This document shows positions 48,073-59,349 of a stretch of DNA of 64,000 bases, one piece after another. The notes under the pieces are model-generated. The model ran no database searches. It was given only the letters and a program-made list of their open reading frames with translations, and was not told the origin of the DNA. This DNA comes from Cladopsammia gracilis (Eukaryota > Cnidaria > Anthozoa > Scleractinia > Dendrophylliidae). Numbering within the stretch: the first letter of the stretch is position 1; the number at the start of each line of letters is the position of its first letter. A program made the translations under genes and the position numbers. Where the stretch lies: NCBI GenBank assembly GCA_022457155.1, contig JAJGOT010000448.1, forward strand, positions 347,501 to 411,500. The letters are read 5' to 3'.

Positions 48073-48855
48073 GGGCTTGACCTTGACGCTGTGCAAAACC
48101 AAAATGGCGAGCAAACACTAAATTCAGCACTCGCCCACCAAAAAACAGAACGCCTTCACTGCAGGCTAATTTGAAACTTGAGGGTACACAGGTTACACAG
48201 GTTACACAGGTTAATAACAATATTTTTATGATTATGTTATAGCTAATACAGCGTTTGGGTTCCCTGTGCAAAGAGCAGGAAAACAGGCTTCACGGCAAAA
48301 CAAAACAATCATAGTGTTTGACATCTTCTTTCATATATACATTGCAATATGTACAGGCGAGAAAGAACAAGTTCTCTTTTCTGAATTACTAACACTCCAG
48401 CATGTACACTGATTTGAAATATTCTATACAGTATGTACATATGGGCGTATCCGCGCACAAGGGAAAAAAACTGTTTAATTAGGAACATTTTCGTCATCGC
48501 CAAAGCTTAACAAATGCGGATGGTTTATCGCGCATTTATAAATTTTGTTGAAGAACAGAAGAGCTTCAAAGGCGCCGCCGACAAAATTTGTACCAGGTAA
48601 AAACTGAACAAAAACGACCAATTAAAGTGTTTCCTTGCCAATCATTTGTTTTTAAGCCGTTTGTCCTTCGAAATATAATATCAACTCTAGCTATTTACAA
48701 CTGTTGACAGATGCAACAGACTGTAAAGTAGATTAAATAGTTTCCAGTGCGGATAAAAGCTTTCAAAACAAAAATCCGCTTTTTAATGTCCTTGAAGAAG
48801 AAATTTCGACTAAAATTCCGTAACTCCTCACATACTGGCTACAAAACAAACTTCT
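48073..48855. other. Intergenic stretch 3' of the peptide-type GPCR
   Basis: A short tandem ACACAGGTT (three units) lies at about 48184-48212. Otherwise no structure is recognised. Confidence 0.35.
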
Positions 48856-49851
48856 TTAGTTTTTCACTTTTTTTTCTTCCAATTGCTGCATTGCAACCTG
48901 CTCATTCTGATTCCCAGTACGCTTTACGTCTTTTCTTCGAACGCAGGCACGGCAAAGATATCGAAAATATCCTTCTCGAAACTGACGGGATAATGCCCCA
49001 TATATCACGGGGTTAACGCAACTTTGCAGATACGTTGGTATGTCGACGTACTCGAACAAAGTGCGCGTTGTTTTTTGTTGTTTTTCTGATCCGAAATCAA
49101 GAATAAAATAATTTACCTGGTTTGGTAACATACATAGTAGAAACACGACCAAGATTGTTATTATTGTTCTTCTTATCGCCATTTCCTCCTTTGCGCGTCG
49201 AGTGTTTTGTGAGTCGGTCCGGCCCAGTTGATTTGAGTTGCAGTTGGACGAAGACACGTAAATAGCAATTTTTATATACGATACACTGATGGCTATGACC
49301 GGCAACACGTACTGAAGAGCGAAGAGAAATACGGTGTATAATTGACGATGCACCTGCGATGGCCAATCTTCAGAACAAGTAAATGATGAAGTTGCGATGA
49401 TTTGTGGTGTAACTGAGAGAAATGACAACATCCATATAGCGGCTAACCACACTAGCAATGTTTTTCTTTTTATCCTGGGTTTGAACGGATTCAGAATCGC
49501 AAAACAACGTTGTATCGCCATCGATGTCACTGTGGCAATACTAACAACGAAAGTGGCCGTCATCATCGGGTATACAAATTTGCAAACGAAAACTGAAGCA
49601 TAACGCCGGACAAAGTACTTGTATATACTAACTGGCGATGCAAAAGAAAGAAAGGCAATGTCCGATATCGCTAAATTAACGATAAAAATTTCGTTCGCAG
49701 TCTTGCGTTCCTTCTTCCCGAAAATGACCAAAAGAACCAATGAGTTTTCAAGCCAACCCAATACAAAGATGCTGATGTAAAACACAAGCATAACTGGATT
49801 TCCCTTGACCTTATGCTCAAGCTCTATCTCTTTAAATGTTGAATTGTTCAT
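48856..49851 (-). CDS. Class A GPCR, peptide-receptor-like, single exon
   Basis: 331 residues, seven transmembrane segments. Landmarks: N36 in TM1 (GWLENSLVL), D64 in TM2 (LAISDIAFL), C90 and C159 for the TM3-ECL2 disulfide, QRC at 114-116 in place of DRY, W140 in TM4, P184 in TM5, CMLP at 240-243 in TM6, and NPVIY at 280-284 in TM7. A helix 8 with cysteines near 300-303 could be palmitoylated. The N-terminus is short, with an N-glycosylation site (NNST). The overall pattern resembles neuropeptide receptors of the galanin/NPY/tachykinin type, but the ligand is unknown. A damaged inverted copy lies at 51203-52137. Confidence 0.88.
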   Translation of the reverse strand: MNNSTFKEIELEHKVKGNPVMLVFYISIFVLGWLENSLVLLVIFGKKERKTANEIFIVNLAISDIAFLSFASPVSIYKYFVRRYASVFVCKFVYPMMTATFVVSIATVTSMAIQRCFAILNPFKPRIKRKTLLVWLAAIWMLSFLSVTPQIIATSSFTCSEDWPSQVHRQLYTVFLFALQYVLPVIAISVSYIKIAIYVSSSNCNSNQLGRTDSQNTRRAKEEMAIRRTIITILVVFLLCMLPNQVNYFILDFGSEKQQKTTRTLFEYVDIPTYLQSCVNPVIYGALSRQFREGYFRYLCRACVRRKDVKRTGNQNEQVAMQQLEEKKVKN

Positions 49852-51202
49852 GGCTCAGAGTTTAAACGGAATGGAACACAAAGGAACTTGTATAAGCTAG
49901 TAGTGACTGTTATCAATGCGCTTGACCTTTCTATTACATTCACTTAGTTCTAGCAAGAACGTATTATGGTATTAAAACCATCACAGGTTGATATTGGCAA
50001 TGTCATCCCTTAGCCTGTCAATCATCCTGGGAAAGAAACCGGAGCCAGTTAGGCAGACTATGTCATTCCCAGCAGAGGGAAATCAACAGCGGTAGAGGGT
50101 TCTATCTGCAGGAAACAAATACATCCGCTTATAATCTTTCTGCTTTTTGATGCTCGAACGTTTTTCCAACAGAAATTATTTTAATTAAAATCTTTCAAAA
50201 TTATGCTTTGTGTGTGGTAGAACTGAACGATGTGGTGACATTTTAATTAAAACCTATTAAAGAAAATGCACTCGTTGTGGAAGCTTTTTGTGTTATTATT
50301 AATTTCTTCGGTAAGGTGTCAAAAACATTAGTCAGTTCCATAGTCTATGGTAACTGATAATTTTAACTGTTAGTGTGTTATTTAAAAATAGTATTTTCTT
50401 TTAAAGATATAAATTATCTTTTATGCTGATTTAAACTTTTCAACCGATTTAATTTTTTTATTTGAGGAGTAAGAAGCACTTAGTGGCATATATTGGACTT
50501 TATAAGAGTCTGCCTGTATTAACAAAAAACATTTAAAAGAATAAACAATTTTGAGAGACGGAAGAAGAAAAGAAGCTAATCAGATATTACCCCTCAGAGA
50601 GCCGTCTAAGCAATACCAATAGCTATTTGGCGAAACAATTGGTTTGGTGGGTACCCTTGACTCGTTTTCCGCGACAGCTGCCACAAATGTAAATACGCTT
50701 TAACAGATTTTTCGTCAATTAAAATGCGAGCCTTATATCCTAAGGCAGCTACACAATGAATAATAACACAGAGGCATAAATGTGTAAAGATTTTGTTACT
50801 ATAAAATTTATTGCTGTTCGCGAACTCGATCATTAAGTCTCAAACAGGAAACCTATCGCCTGGCACACTGATATATTCATTTCTTACAGCAGTAGATTAA
50901 TTGGTCTCTGTTGGAGTTAACCTTTACAATAAAGACACCTATACCGTTTTTGCCGGTTACAAAACTCCGGCAATTAATGGAAAGGAAACTTGCACTGAAA
51001 AACAGTCATTATTGATACAAGGTCGTCCGTACTACAGACATTAACCAGTGAACAATTCAACATTCAACGAACTAGAGCTCGAAGTCATGTAACAGAAAGC
51101 TCAAACATTGAAAAACAGCCATTACTGACACAAGGTCCTTTTTGTCGCTTTTTGAAAACAGCCATGCACAATTCAATATTTAAAGATAGAACTCGTGCAT
51201 AA
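49852..51202. other. Unannotated interval between the GPCR and its inverted pseudogene
   Basis: No gene or clear repeat is recognised in this AT-rich interval. Confidence 0.35.
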
Positions 51203-52137
51203 GGTTAACGGAAGTCCAGTTATGCTTGTGTTTTATATCAGCATCTTATTAAGTTTGTATTGGGTTTGCTTGAAAACTCACTGGTTGTTTTGGTCATTTT
51301 CGGGAAGAATGGACGTAAGGCTGCGAACGAAGTTTTTGTCGTTAATTTAACGATATCCGACATTGCCTTACTTTCTTTTGCGTCGCCGGTTAGTATATAC
51401 ACGTACTTTGTTCGGCGTTATGCTTCGGTTTAATTTCGTTTGCAAGTTTGTATACCCGATGATGACGGCCCGGGTACTCCCGACAATTTAGAATAGGTGT
51501 GTGCCGCCAAGGTTCTCAAACCCTGACCCTATTTAAGGTTAGAAAATCGAGATTTGATTCCCTTTTTAAGGCCCAGTTTTAACAGACCATATCTTTTTCG
51601 TTTTGCGCGTTGGGGTGGATACTGCAATTTAGTGACCCTATCTAAGGAATATCTAAGGATCACAATACCAAAAAGGATACCCTATTTAAGGACTGAGCAC
51701 CTCAAAAACCCTACCCTATCGGGCGGCACATACCTATATAGTGTATATAAGGGAGTACCCCCCCCCCCCCCCCCCCACCCTCCTCCCGGGGGATGACGGC
51801 CACTGTCATTGTTAGTAGCCACGGTGACATCGACGGCGATACAAAAACACTCGACGCCCAAAGAAGGAAATGGCGATCAGAAGAACAATAATAACATTCT
51901 TGGTCGTATTTCTACTATGTATGTTACCAAACCTGGTAAAATATTTTATTATTGATTTCGGATCTTGCAGAAGAAAAACATAGTGCAGCGCACACTTTGT
52001 TGAATACGTTGACATGCCTGCGTTTCTGCACAGTGTGATATCTTTGCCGTGTCTGCGTTTGAAGAAAGAAAAGACGTTAAGCGCGCTGGGAATCAGAATG
52101 AGCAGGCTGCAATGCAGCAATTGGAAGAAATAAAGTG
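51203..52137 (+). pseudogene. Pseudogene of the peptide-type GPCR, inverted copy with an inserted MITE
   Basis: From 51203 the plus strand encodes GSPVMLVFYISI and then KAANEVFVVNLTISDIALLSFASPVSIY, matching TM1-TM2 of the receptor at 48856-49851. Frameshifts and a stop (TCGGTTTAA near 51425-51432) break the frame before TM3. A MITE occupies 51471-51793. Coding similarity then resumes with EEQ...TIITFLVVFLLCMLPN (TM6) after loss of about 100 codons covering TM3-TM5, and ends with QQLEEIK and a stop near 52137. The start codon region is also not preserved. Confidence 0.85.
51471..51793. mobile_element. MITE with poly-C end inserted in the GPCR pseudogene
   Basis: GATGACGGCC appears on both sides (about 51461-51470 and 51792-51801), a 9-10 bp target duplication. 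The intact gene at 48856-49851 has it once. The ends are inverted: GGTACTCCC...GTGTGTGCCGCC on the left and GGCGGCACATACC...GGGAGTACC on the right, the right end being extended by a poly-C tract. The internal sequence has repeated CCCTATTTAAGG-like motifs. The duplication length fits MULE- or hAT-like activity. Confidence 0.8.
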
Positions 52138-53435
52138 AAAAAAGAAGTTTGTCTTGTATAACAAGTGTGCGAGGAGTTACAGGTTCAGTCGAAATTTCCT
52201 CTTCAAGGATGCTAAAGCGGACGAAGGCTAATGACTAGGAAAATTAACCAAACACCTGTAGCGATGATTCCGGCTTCTCGTAAATATTTATTTTAATTAT
52301 GTTGTGGATCGTCCAGCATCATCCTTTTAACCCTTTAATCCAAATTTCAAAATTAAAAAAATATATATTTTGTAAAATATTGAAAACCAAATGCCAAAGA
52401 GGTTTCATTTGAATGGTCACAGGAATTCGTCGACAGACAACGTTATTGTCGATAGACAAGGTTATTGTCGACAGACAAGGTTATTGCCTAGGATAATTTA
52501 ACCGGTTTTGTTTAGATTGATAAATTTTATAGTTAAAAAAAATCTTTGCAAATTTTATGCCTCTGTGGGATTATTCAATGTGTAGCTTTTTCGTTAAAGC
52601 GTATTAGCTTTTGTGGCAGTTGTCACAGCAAATGAATCAAAGGGACCCACGCAACGAATACGTTCACCAAGATGCTGCTCGAGATTTTCATTAACCGTTC
52701 TCAGATTTTCTGATTACAACAATGTTAAAGGAGAAATATTCTTTCTCTTTTTAAGGGGGGGGGGGGGGGGGGGGGGGGGGAGGGGTAGCTCTGGTAGAAC
52801 TTACTTGCTGCGCCTCGAGGTACCGGTTCAATCAATGGATAGCTTATATTTCTTCACATCATGGGACTTCTTCTTCTTACAAATTATTTTTGTTACTTCT
52901 ATTGCTCTTCAACAACTATACATGTATACTGATTTATAACTATAACTACTTTATACTCCACACAACCTTGTATATTTTTGACGCCTTAGTACGATGTACA
53001 TGCAAATATTTCAAAGCAACTTTTACCAATCACGAAATGTTTGCTACATGCAGGTAGTAAATCAACATAATATTAAAAATCTGTTTCGAAGGTTATTCTT
53101 TCAGAGTGAAGTAACTAAACAGTAGATTGTTAATAAATCACAAATAACGGAATTACAGGATATATTTTGACGGTCCATGTATTAACTTCAAATTAATAGA
53201 AAATCGCAAATAAAAATTGGTCCAAGAACAGCGCCCTACTCCAGTTGAACATAATCATGAAAATCATCTAAACCTTATAAGCTCTTACAGTGGATATTAA
53301 AACCAATTGAAAGTTTCCTGCTCTTAATCGAAAAGAATAAATTTGTGAAGGAAAAGTCAAAGATTAAAAGGTTTGTGTTAGATGTGGAGACAAGCCCCAA
53401 GATGTCGCGAACTTGAAGCTATTGATTATAACATT
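52138..53435. other. Gene-poor stretch
   Basis: Positions 52370-52440 resemble a piece of the foldback family (AAAGAGGTTTCATTTGAATGG). A 25-bp tandem (GTCGACAGACAAGGTTATT, three units) lies at about 52430-52490. A poly-G tract lies around 52756-52781. No gene is supported. Confidence 0.45.
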
Positions 53436-53710
53436 TTTCTCCTTCCACAAAAACAATGCTGCAAAATTTTTAATTGTAGCATATTTTACAACTCTAGCAA
53501 AACTATTTGCAATTTCCGCATTTTTCTGATAAATTTAAATTTTGTAAAATCCAAGATGGCGGCTATCTTGGTAGCCATTTTGGATGTCGTCACGGACCCC
53601 CAACGGCACCATAACCACGATATTTACCTTTTATTGTAGAGCACATCACTGGTTATCTGTCAGAAGGTAAAATATTTCCGAAATATTGTAACACCGTAAA
53701 AAACCAACAA
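53436..53710 (-). repeat. Dispersed repeat family, copy 3
   Basis: An inverse-orientation copy of the family at 4222, 12726 and 59740. It shares GTAGAGCACATC, CCATTTTGGATG, GTCGTCACGGACCCCCA and TTTCCGAAATATTG. It lies just downstream of the kelch gene's stop codon. Confidence 0.65.
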
Positions 53711-53928
53711 CTGACGTAAAAATGTACAACCGAGTTAATGTTCGACGTTTATGGCGTAACGCGTTTATGCAACCGGCTCCAAGGATCGAACAATTAACCC
53801 TCGGTTGGAAAGTCCGATATTTCAACCTCCAACCAAGATAAACAAATAAGAAATAGGAAAAGTACAATGTTTACTAGTTTCTATCATCTCCAAGTCAAAT
53901 AATCATCAGTCCATAAAACGTCTCCGGC

Positions 53929-56724
53929 CTACTGCATCGGTGGGTAAAACACACAGCTGATGCTGAAGTTATTTTCCCCAGTTGAGCCAACAGTCTTCCA
54001 TTCTTTCACCTCTATATCAAAACACTCAATTGAACTTACGCCTCGTCCACCGACACAAAATACTTCATTATTTTTAACCACAAGTCCAAAATCATTTCTG
54101 GACTCGCCCATTTTCTCTTCCATGACATTCCATGCCTTAGCCTTGGGGTCGTACACCTCTATAGTGTCCAAACTCCGCTCGTTGTTTCTGCCACCCATCG
54201 CGTACACAAGTCCGTCCACAGCGCACGCTCCCAGTTGAAAACGAGGCGAGTTCATTGGCTTCAAAGTGACCCACTTTTCTTGTTTTGTGTCAAAACGTTC
54301 AGTGGACGCTAAAGGTCCGTCTGGACTATGACCTCCAATGACGTATAGTTTGCCGGACAAGTACGCCACACCTGAATGCAAGACAATAGAGTAGTTTTCA
54401 ATTGATAGAGTACTTTGAGTGTCGAAAAGCCAGGACAAAAGTAATTACTCTGGACAATCACAACAGAAGCAGGCAATCCAAATAATCAATTAGAACGCCT
54501 AGCAAATTAAATACACGCAGCCTGCGCCAAGCGCGGCAAAAGGTGTGCGAGCAAGTCACGATTGGTTTTGGGTTTACTTCTGATTGGTTGAGAAAGTGGT
54601 GCGAGATTTTTTAGCCAATCACAAAGCGTAGCAATGTAAAACCAAAGCATAGACCTTTTTCATAATGGCGGCTAATTTATTTATTCTGTCATATGTGTGT
54701 TAATTAGCCCTACTGACCTCTGGCTCATTTTAGAGCAAAAATTCTTTTGAATTTTGCACGCGTTAACGAGACCACTAAGTCAATTAACATAGATATAAAA
54801 GAATAAATAACTCGCCCGCCATTATGAAAAAGGTCTATTCACGAAATTAATTAAAAATAAAATAAATATATTAATAAGAGACTTGTATTTTTCGACACAC
54901 AAATCAAAACCAAAGGGCATAAGGATTTGCTACTTTAGAACGTGTAATGCTGCACAGTGGAAACTACGCTTTTATGGGAAAATTCACGGAATATGGACAC
55001 TTCTTTATTAGGGACAACTTTCGGAATATCACATCTCCAATCATAGAAAAATATAAAAGTGAAATGTACCGACTCAGCCAATGTTTGAAACAAATATATC
55101 TGGTATCCATTGTAAACCGCCTAGCATATAGCATAGAAGTTTTATTTCGGAAATTGCTTTTTTCGGTGAGATATCTAGAATAATCTTTCCAACTTAGAAT
55201 AAGTTATATGCATTTTTGGGTAAGAATTATTTTTTTTCGGTAAATCACTGGAATCCGAAATCATGATAGACAAAATGTGAAGAAAATTTTAAAATATTCA
55301 AACCTGCAACAATGTTATTTCAAGGCATCCAAGAAAGCATTCTTGAAAGAACTCAGATTATAAAACGAGAGTTGTAAGTTTGCTAGTCGCTGGAGTATGG
55401 AATTATATTATTTAACTGATTCTCACAAACCTCTAGCTGGCACCAAACAACCCTAAGAAGAAATGATAATACCTCGCTCATTTCCTAGCTCCGGTTGTCG
55501 CTTACCGGAAGGGCAATAATCTCTCCAAACAAATGTTCTAGTTTGCGAGATAAGAGTTGTTAACGGCAGGACAATTAATCTCTTCAAATGAAGGGTTTAA
55601 ATTCCTGAATTGCATTGAACCGCACTGAATACTGAACGAAGTTATATGCGGCGAGGAGGGTGACAGTATTACAAGCAAAAACGCAACGCGGTTATCACTT
55701 ACCAGGGTTCCTCCGGCCGGTAGTCATTTCTGGCAGATCCACCCACTCGAATGTGTCTAGATTCAACCTGCAGACACCATTCTCTTTTTGCCTTCCACCC
55801 ACTACATAAATACAATTCTTTCCTGCACACACGGCGGAACCATAAACATCTACACCTATATGATATATGAAGTAAACCCATAGAAGAAATAAATAAATAA
55901 ATAAATAAATAAATAAAAAAACGATAATTAAATCTGCCAGAAGCTCTTCTGCAGCCCAATGATGCATTTCCTGCGAAGAAGACGTCTGAGTAAGCAGCGA
56001 AAACATTTTATACCGGTGACGAAGCACAAGTATATAGGTGTTGCCTTCGATTGCCTTCGACTTGTTATAGTCAAGAGCAGTTTTCAGTTGAGTGTCAAAA
56101 GTAATTTTGAGATTGCTTTGGTTTTGTATTGCTTCGCTTTGTGATTGGCTAAAATATCTCGCGCCACTTTCTCTACCAATCAGAGTTAAAACCAAAACCA
56201 ATCGTGACTTGCCTGCACGCGTTTTCCCGCGCTTGGCGCAGGGTACATGTATTTGCTTTGAGTTCGGATTGGCTCATTGGATTGCTGCCTCTGTTGTGAT
56301 TGCCCAGAGTGATTACTTTGGTTTTGGTTTTACGACACCCAACTGAAAGCCACTCTAGGTAGTAAATATCATGCCATGCCATGCCATGCCATGCCATGCC
56401 ATGCCATGCCATGCCATGCCATGCCATGCCATGCCACGCCATGTCATGCCATGCCATGCCATGCCATACCATGCCATGCCATACCATACCATACCATACC
56501 ATACCATGCCATGCCATGCCATGCCATGCCATGCCATGCCATGCCATGCCATGCCATACCAGTGCTGAAAACATATTATGAAGAGGCGGCATCCATCCAA
56601 GTGTCCCAAGGACGTCTATCGACGATAATAGCTAAACACAACATGCTCAAATACTGAAATAAACCATCTACAACCAAAAGGTAATTAATAATAATAATAA
56701 TAATAATAATGTTAAACAAAGATA

Positions 56725-56784
<60 letters not shown>

Positions 56785-56937
56785 GAAGATGCAGAGGGCA
56801 TGCCTATCTGTCACACTGAACATTGCACGCACTTTTAAGGTTGCGACACATTAAACATTATCTTACCCGTGCTCCGGTTTGTCTCCTGTTCTAGAACTTT
56901 GAACATTTTGCATATTTTAGCGTAAATTTGTTTAGTT

Positions 56938-57010
<73 letters not shown>

Positions 57011-58901
57011 TTTTATTGTATAATATTTTTTAACTTTAGTCTCACTAGTTGGAGCACAGGTCACGCCTTGGCGCCGTGTGTTCCTTTTATTAAATTGTAA
57101 AGCATACAGATAGTTTTACTGCTGATAATAATAGGAAGAGACCTGAACGGAAATATTGCCCCAGGGAAAAAACCCTGTGAAAAATCCCCAATAATAATAA
57201 AATAGAATTTATTGAGAACGCTTTCTATTGACTTTCATGAGCACTGAATATACCTATCATTACTAACGGCGCGACACGCCTGAAAGTGCTTTAATGTGTT
57301 TTTGAGCCAAAGCTATACATAAAATACAGTAAAATTGACACGGAAAGTTTTGCCTTATGGTATACTAAATAATTCAATTCTTACCTTCCCCGACATCACT
57401 CCAGCTTAGCTCTTGGACATTAAACTTTTGAACTTTGCTGCTTGACACAGAGTAAAGGTCTTGACCCACTACAACTGCACAGCGGTTTTCACTTAAACTC
57501 TCCACAGGCCCCGCAGGTGACATTTCGTTGCACCTCACGCATGTGCACTTGACAGCATCGTATCGCTCTACGAGATTTGTTCTGTTACTGATGATGTAGA
57601 TCATGTCCTGTGGTTTCCTCGCGAAATCTGATTTCGGCGCATGCGCATTTTCACCAGTCGTTTGTTGGTCCAAGGCCTCTTTCACTTGCTCCACGCAAAT
57701 ACCATATTTGTCACACAGGTTTGGAATGATTTCTTTTGCGAGATACTTCGGTGGAATTTGGTGGAAACGAACTTCTTTGAAGACATTCGCAGCTTTGCTT
57801 TCCCTGTAGAAACGTTCCGGCTTATTAAGGAACGTATATCTTACGCAGTCAACTCTTTGTAGAAAAAAGTGGTCGCTTAAGGGAGGTGGTCGCTTAAGAG
57901 AAAATCCAATTTGAGACTATTTAACTGAGAAACAAAACGGTTATTTGCAAAGAGGTAGCTTAAGCCAGTGGTCATTAAGAGAGAGTTGACTGTATCTTAG
58001 AATGCGGCTTTTTGAAGACCTGTTGCTACAAGTCCATCAAATGGGTACATACTAGCTCCAAATTGAGCGGTCTGGCCAACCAGTTCTGACAAATAATGGC
58101 ATAATATTTACGAATTGAGCAGTCCGGTCCGGCCAGCTCTAACAAATGGTAAGTGCTCTTAGATACTTGCTGAGTATACTAAATAAGAATATTTAAAGTA
58201 CTATATACCTCCAAAGAAAATGTAACATGAAAATAACCTTTTCGCTATTTGTCTTGTCATGTGTGCATATGTTCAAAGAAAACGAAAGTGTATTCTGAAA
58301 TGGAAAATACACTTTTTCGTTAAAGTATTTTGTTTTCTCCCAATACATGTAGGTGAGTATAAAAGGAATGAATAAATATAATAATGAACAACATGGTCCT
58401 CTTGAAGCCGCCGCTATTTTCGATATTTTTGGGAAAATAACTCAAGTGCACACATTCAGTTTCAGAGATCCATCCCTCGCGGCAACATATTTCCACTGAT
58501 GCTCCGATGAATGAAGTAGAATACGCCCTTTATGATGAAATTAGTTTTTGAATAGGAATATTTAATACTATTCATGCTAATTCAAGAAACTTTTTGTACT
58601 TGTTTAATTACCTTCCATTTACATCCTGTCTAAACCATTTGTAAATGCCCTCATACACAGTCTCCTCTCTTTTAACTCTTAGATTTTCGCTTCTAATCAC
58701 TTCAATAAGATGCTCAGCGGACATCGCCAAGAAAGCAGGCTCCTTCAGCAGGCCCTTGAAGTTCCAATCTACGAAGCGATCAATTTTACTTTTGAGAACA
58801 GTTAGCTTCAGCTTGTGTGCTAAACTTTGAAACCCCAAGCAGTTGGATGCATGCAGATTTTCTATAATGAATTCTTGAAGCTCTTCGACGATTTTGTTTA
58901 C
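53929..58901 (-). CDS. BACK/kelch-repeat protein (KLHL-like), 5' incomplete, four exons seen
   Basis: Exons (minus): 58901-58612, 57803-57385, 55855-55703 and 54371-53929. The splice sites are consistent (GGAAG|GTAATT, GAAG|GTAAGA, CCTG|GTAAGT; acceptors TTTTAG, CTACAG, ATATAG, TTCAG) and the frame is continuous, giving 434 residues. Residues 1 to ~115 are a BACK domain ([15 protein letters not shown], then [13 protein letters not shown] and [14 protein letters not shown]). Six kelch blades follow, with YVVGG, YVIGG, YAMGG and FCVGG motifs in the last four. Family members are Cullin-3 substrate adaptors, with an N-terminal BTB domain for Cullin binding and the propeller for substrate. The first exon seen begins in phase 0 after an acceptor, so more coding sequence must lie upstream. 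I find no BTB-like ORF up to 64000. The introns are full of MITEs and microsatellites. Confidence 0.88.
54516..54645 (-). mobile_element. Truncated copy of the 'ACCAAAACCAATCGTG' MITE
   Basis: An inverse-orientation partial match to the element at 56068-56357: GCGCCAAGCGCGG, CAAGTCACGATTGG, TTCTGATTGGTTGA and TAGCCAATCACAAAGCG. It stops at the left end of the foldback MITE at 54649. It sits in the intron after kelch exon 3. Confidence 0.7.
54649..54838. mobile_element. 190-bp MITE with ~40-bp TIRs
   Basis: ATAGACCTTTTTCATAATGG begins both ends in inverse orientation, with a TATTTATTCT continuation. No ORF. It lies in a kelch intron, directly abutting the truncated MITE at 54516-54645. Confidence 0.75.
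55889..55918. repeat. (AATA)n microsatellite
   Basis: About seven units of AATA next to the acceptor of kelch exon 3. Confidence 0.85.
56068..56357 (+). mobile_element. ~290-bp MITE in a kelch intron
   Basis: The imperfect TIRs are TTTCAGTTGAGTGTC on the left and GACACCCAACTGAAA on the right, flanked by AGAGCAG/CACTCTAG. It contains CTTTGTGATTGGCTAAAAT and ACCAATCAGAG motifs. I recall this as a very abundant anthozoan element. A truncated inverse copy is at 54516-54645, on the other side of kelch exon 3. Confidence 0.8.
56371..56561. repeat. Pentanucleotide microsatellite (ATGCC)n
   Basis: About 38 units of ATGCC with a central block of ATACC. It gives Met-Pro-Cys-His-Ala ORFs on plus and Trp-His-Gly-Met-Ala ORFs on minus, which are artefacts. 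It is intronic. Confidence 0.95.
56684..56784. repeat. (AAT)n microsatellite
   Basis: Two AAT runs separated by TGTTAAACAAAGATAATAGT, about 30 units in all, in a kelch intron. Confidence 0.9.
56939..57005. repeat. (TA)n microsatellite
   Basis: An uninterrupted TA run of about 33 units in a kelch intron. Confidence 0.95.
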
Positions 58902-59043
58902 CTAAAATAATAAACAAAATAATAGTGGTTTGTATTAAGCATGTTTGCAAAAAGCCTTTGAAAAATATCCTTTTTTAACAATTCCTATGACAGGGGACTG
59001 AAACCATTATTTACATGTTTTCTGCAGCTGGATAGAGTCTAGC

Positions 59044-59349
59044 TGCTATAGCTCAGAAGGAGGTCGGACACCTTATTGAGAATTATATAACGTAATGTTG
59101 ACACTTATTTTCAATAAATTTGTAAGTGTAAAAAGGAAAATCTGAAATCCCCACTCAGGATTGAACCTGAGACCTCAGCTAGGCTTAGGCTCACATAGCC
59201 TACCGTACCAGGGTACCACCTAGCTTCTCGGGTTGTTCAGGCCTAAATTTAACTATATAAACTGCTGACCCCAACCTCAACTGAAAGCTAACCAGTTATT
59301 CCGTTATATATTCTCATGAAGGTGTCCGACCTCCTTCTGAGCCATAGCA
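59044..59349 (-). mobile_element. MITE with TIRs and a tRNA-like core, copy 2
   Basis: The ends TGCTAT(A/G)GCTCAGAAGGAGG are inverted over ~45 bp. The core at 59149-59232 (minus) has GGTGGTACCCTGGTACG, an anticodon-like hairpin TAGGC/GCCTA, and a perfect T-arm stem CTCAG/CTGAG around the B box GGTTCAATCC. The interior is roughly 85% identical by eye to copy 1 at 47768-48072, while the outermost TIR bases differ. Confidence 0.8.

Noticed and set aside
55856..56201. N-terminal extension of the ORF that contains kelch exon 3
   Set aside because: The upstream part is MITE and (AATA)n sequence; a clear acceptor at 55856-55857 marks the exon start.
56173..56657. Several Met-Pro-Cys-His-Ala / Trp-His-Gly ORFs
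   Set aside because: They are frames of the (ATGCC)n microsatellite inside a kelch intron.
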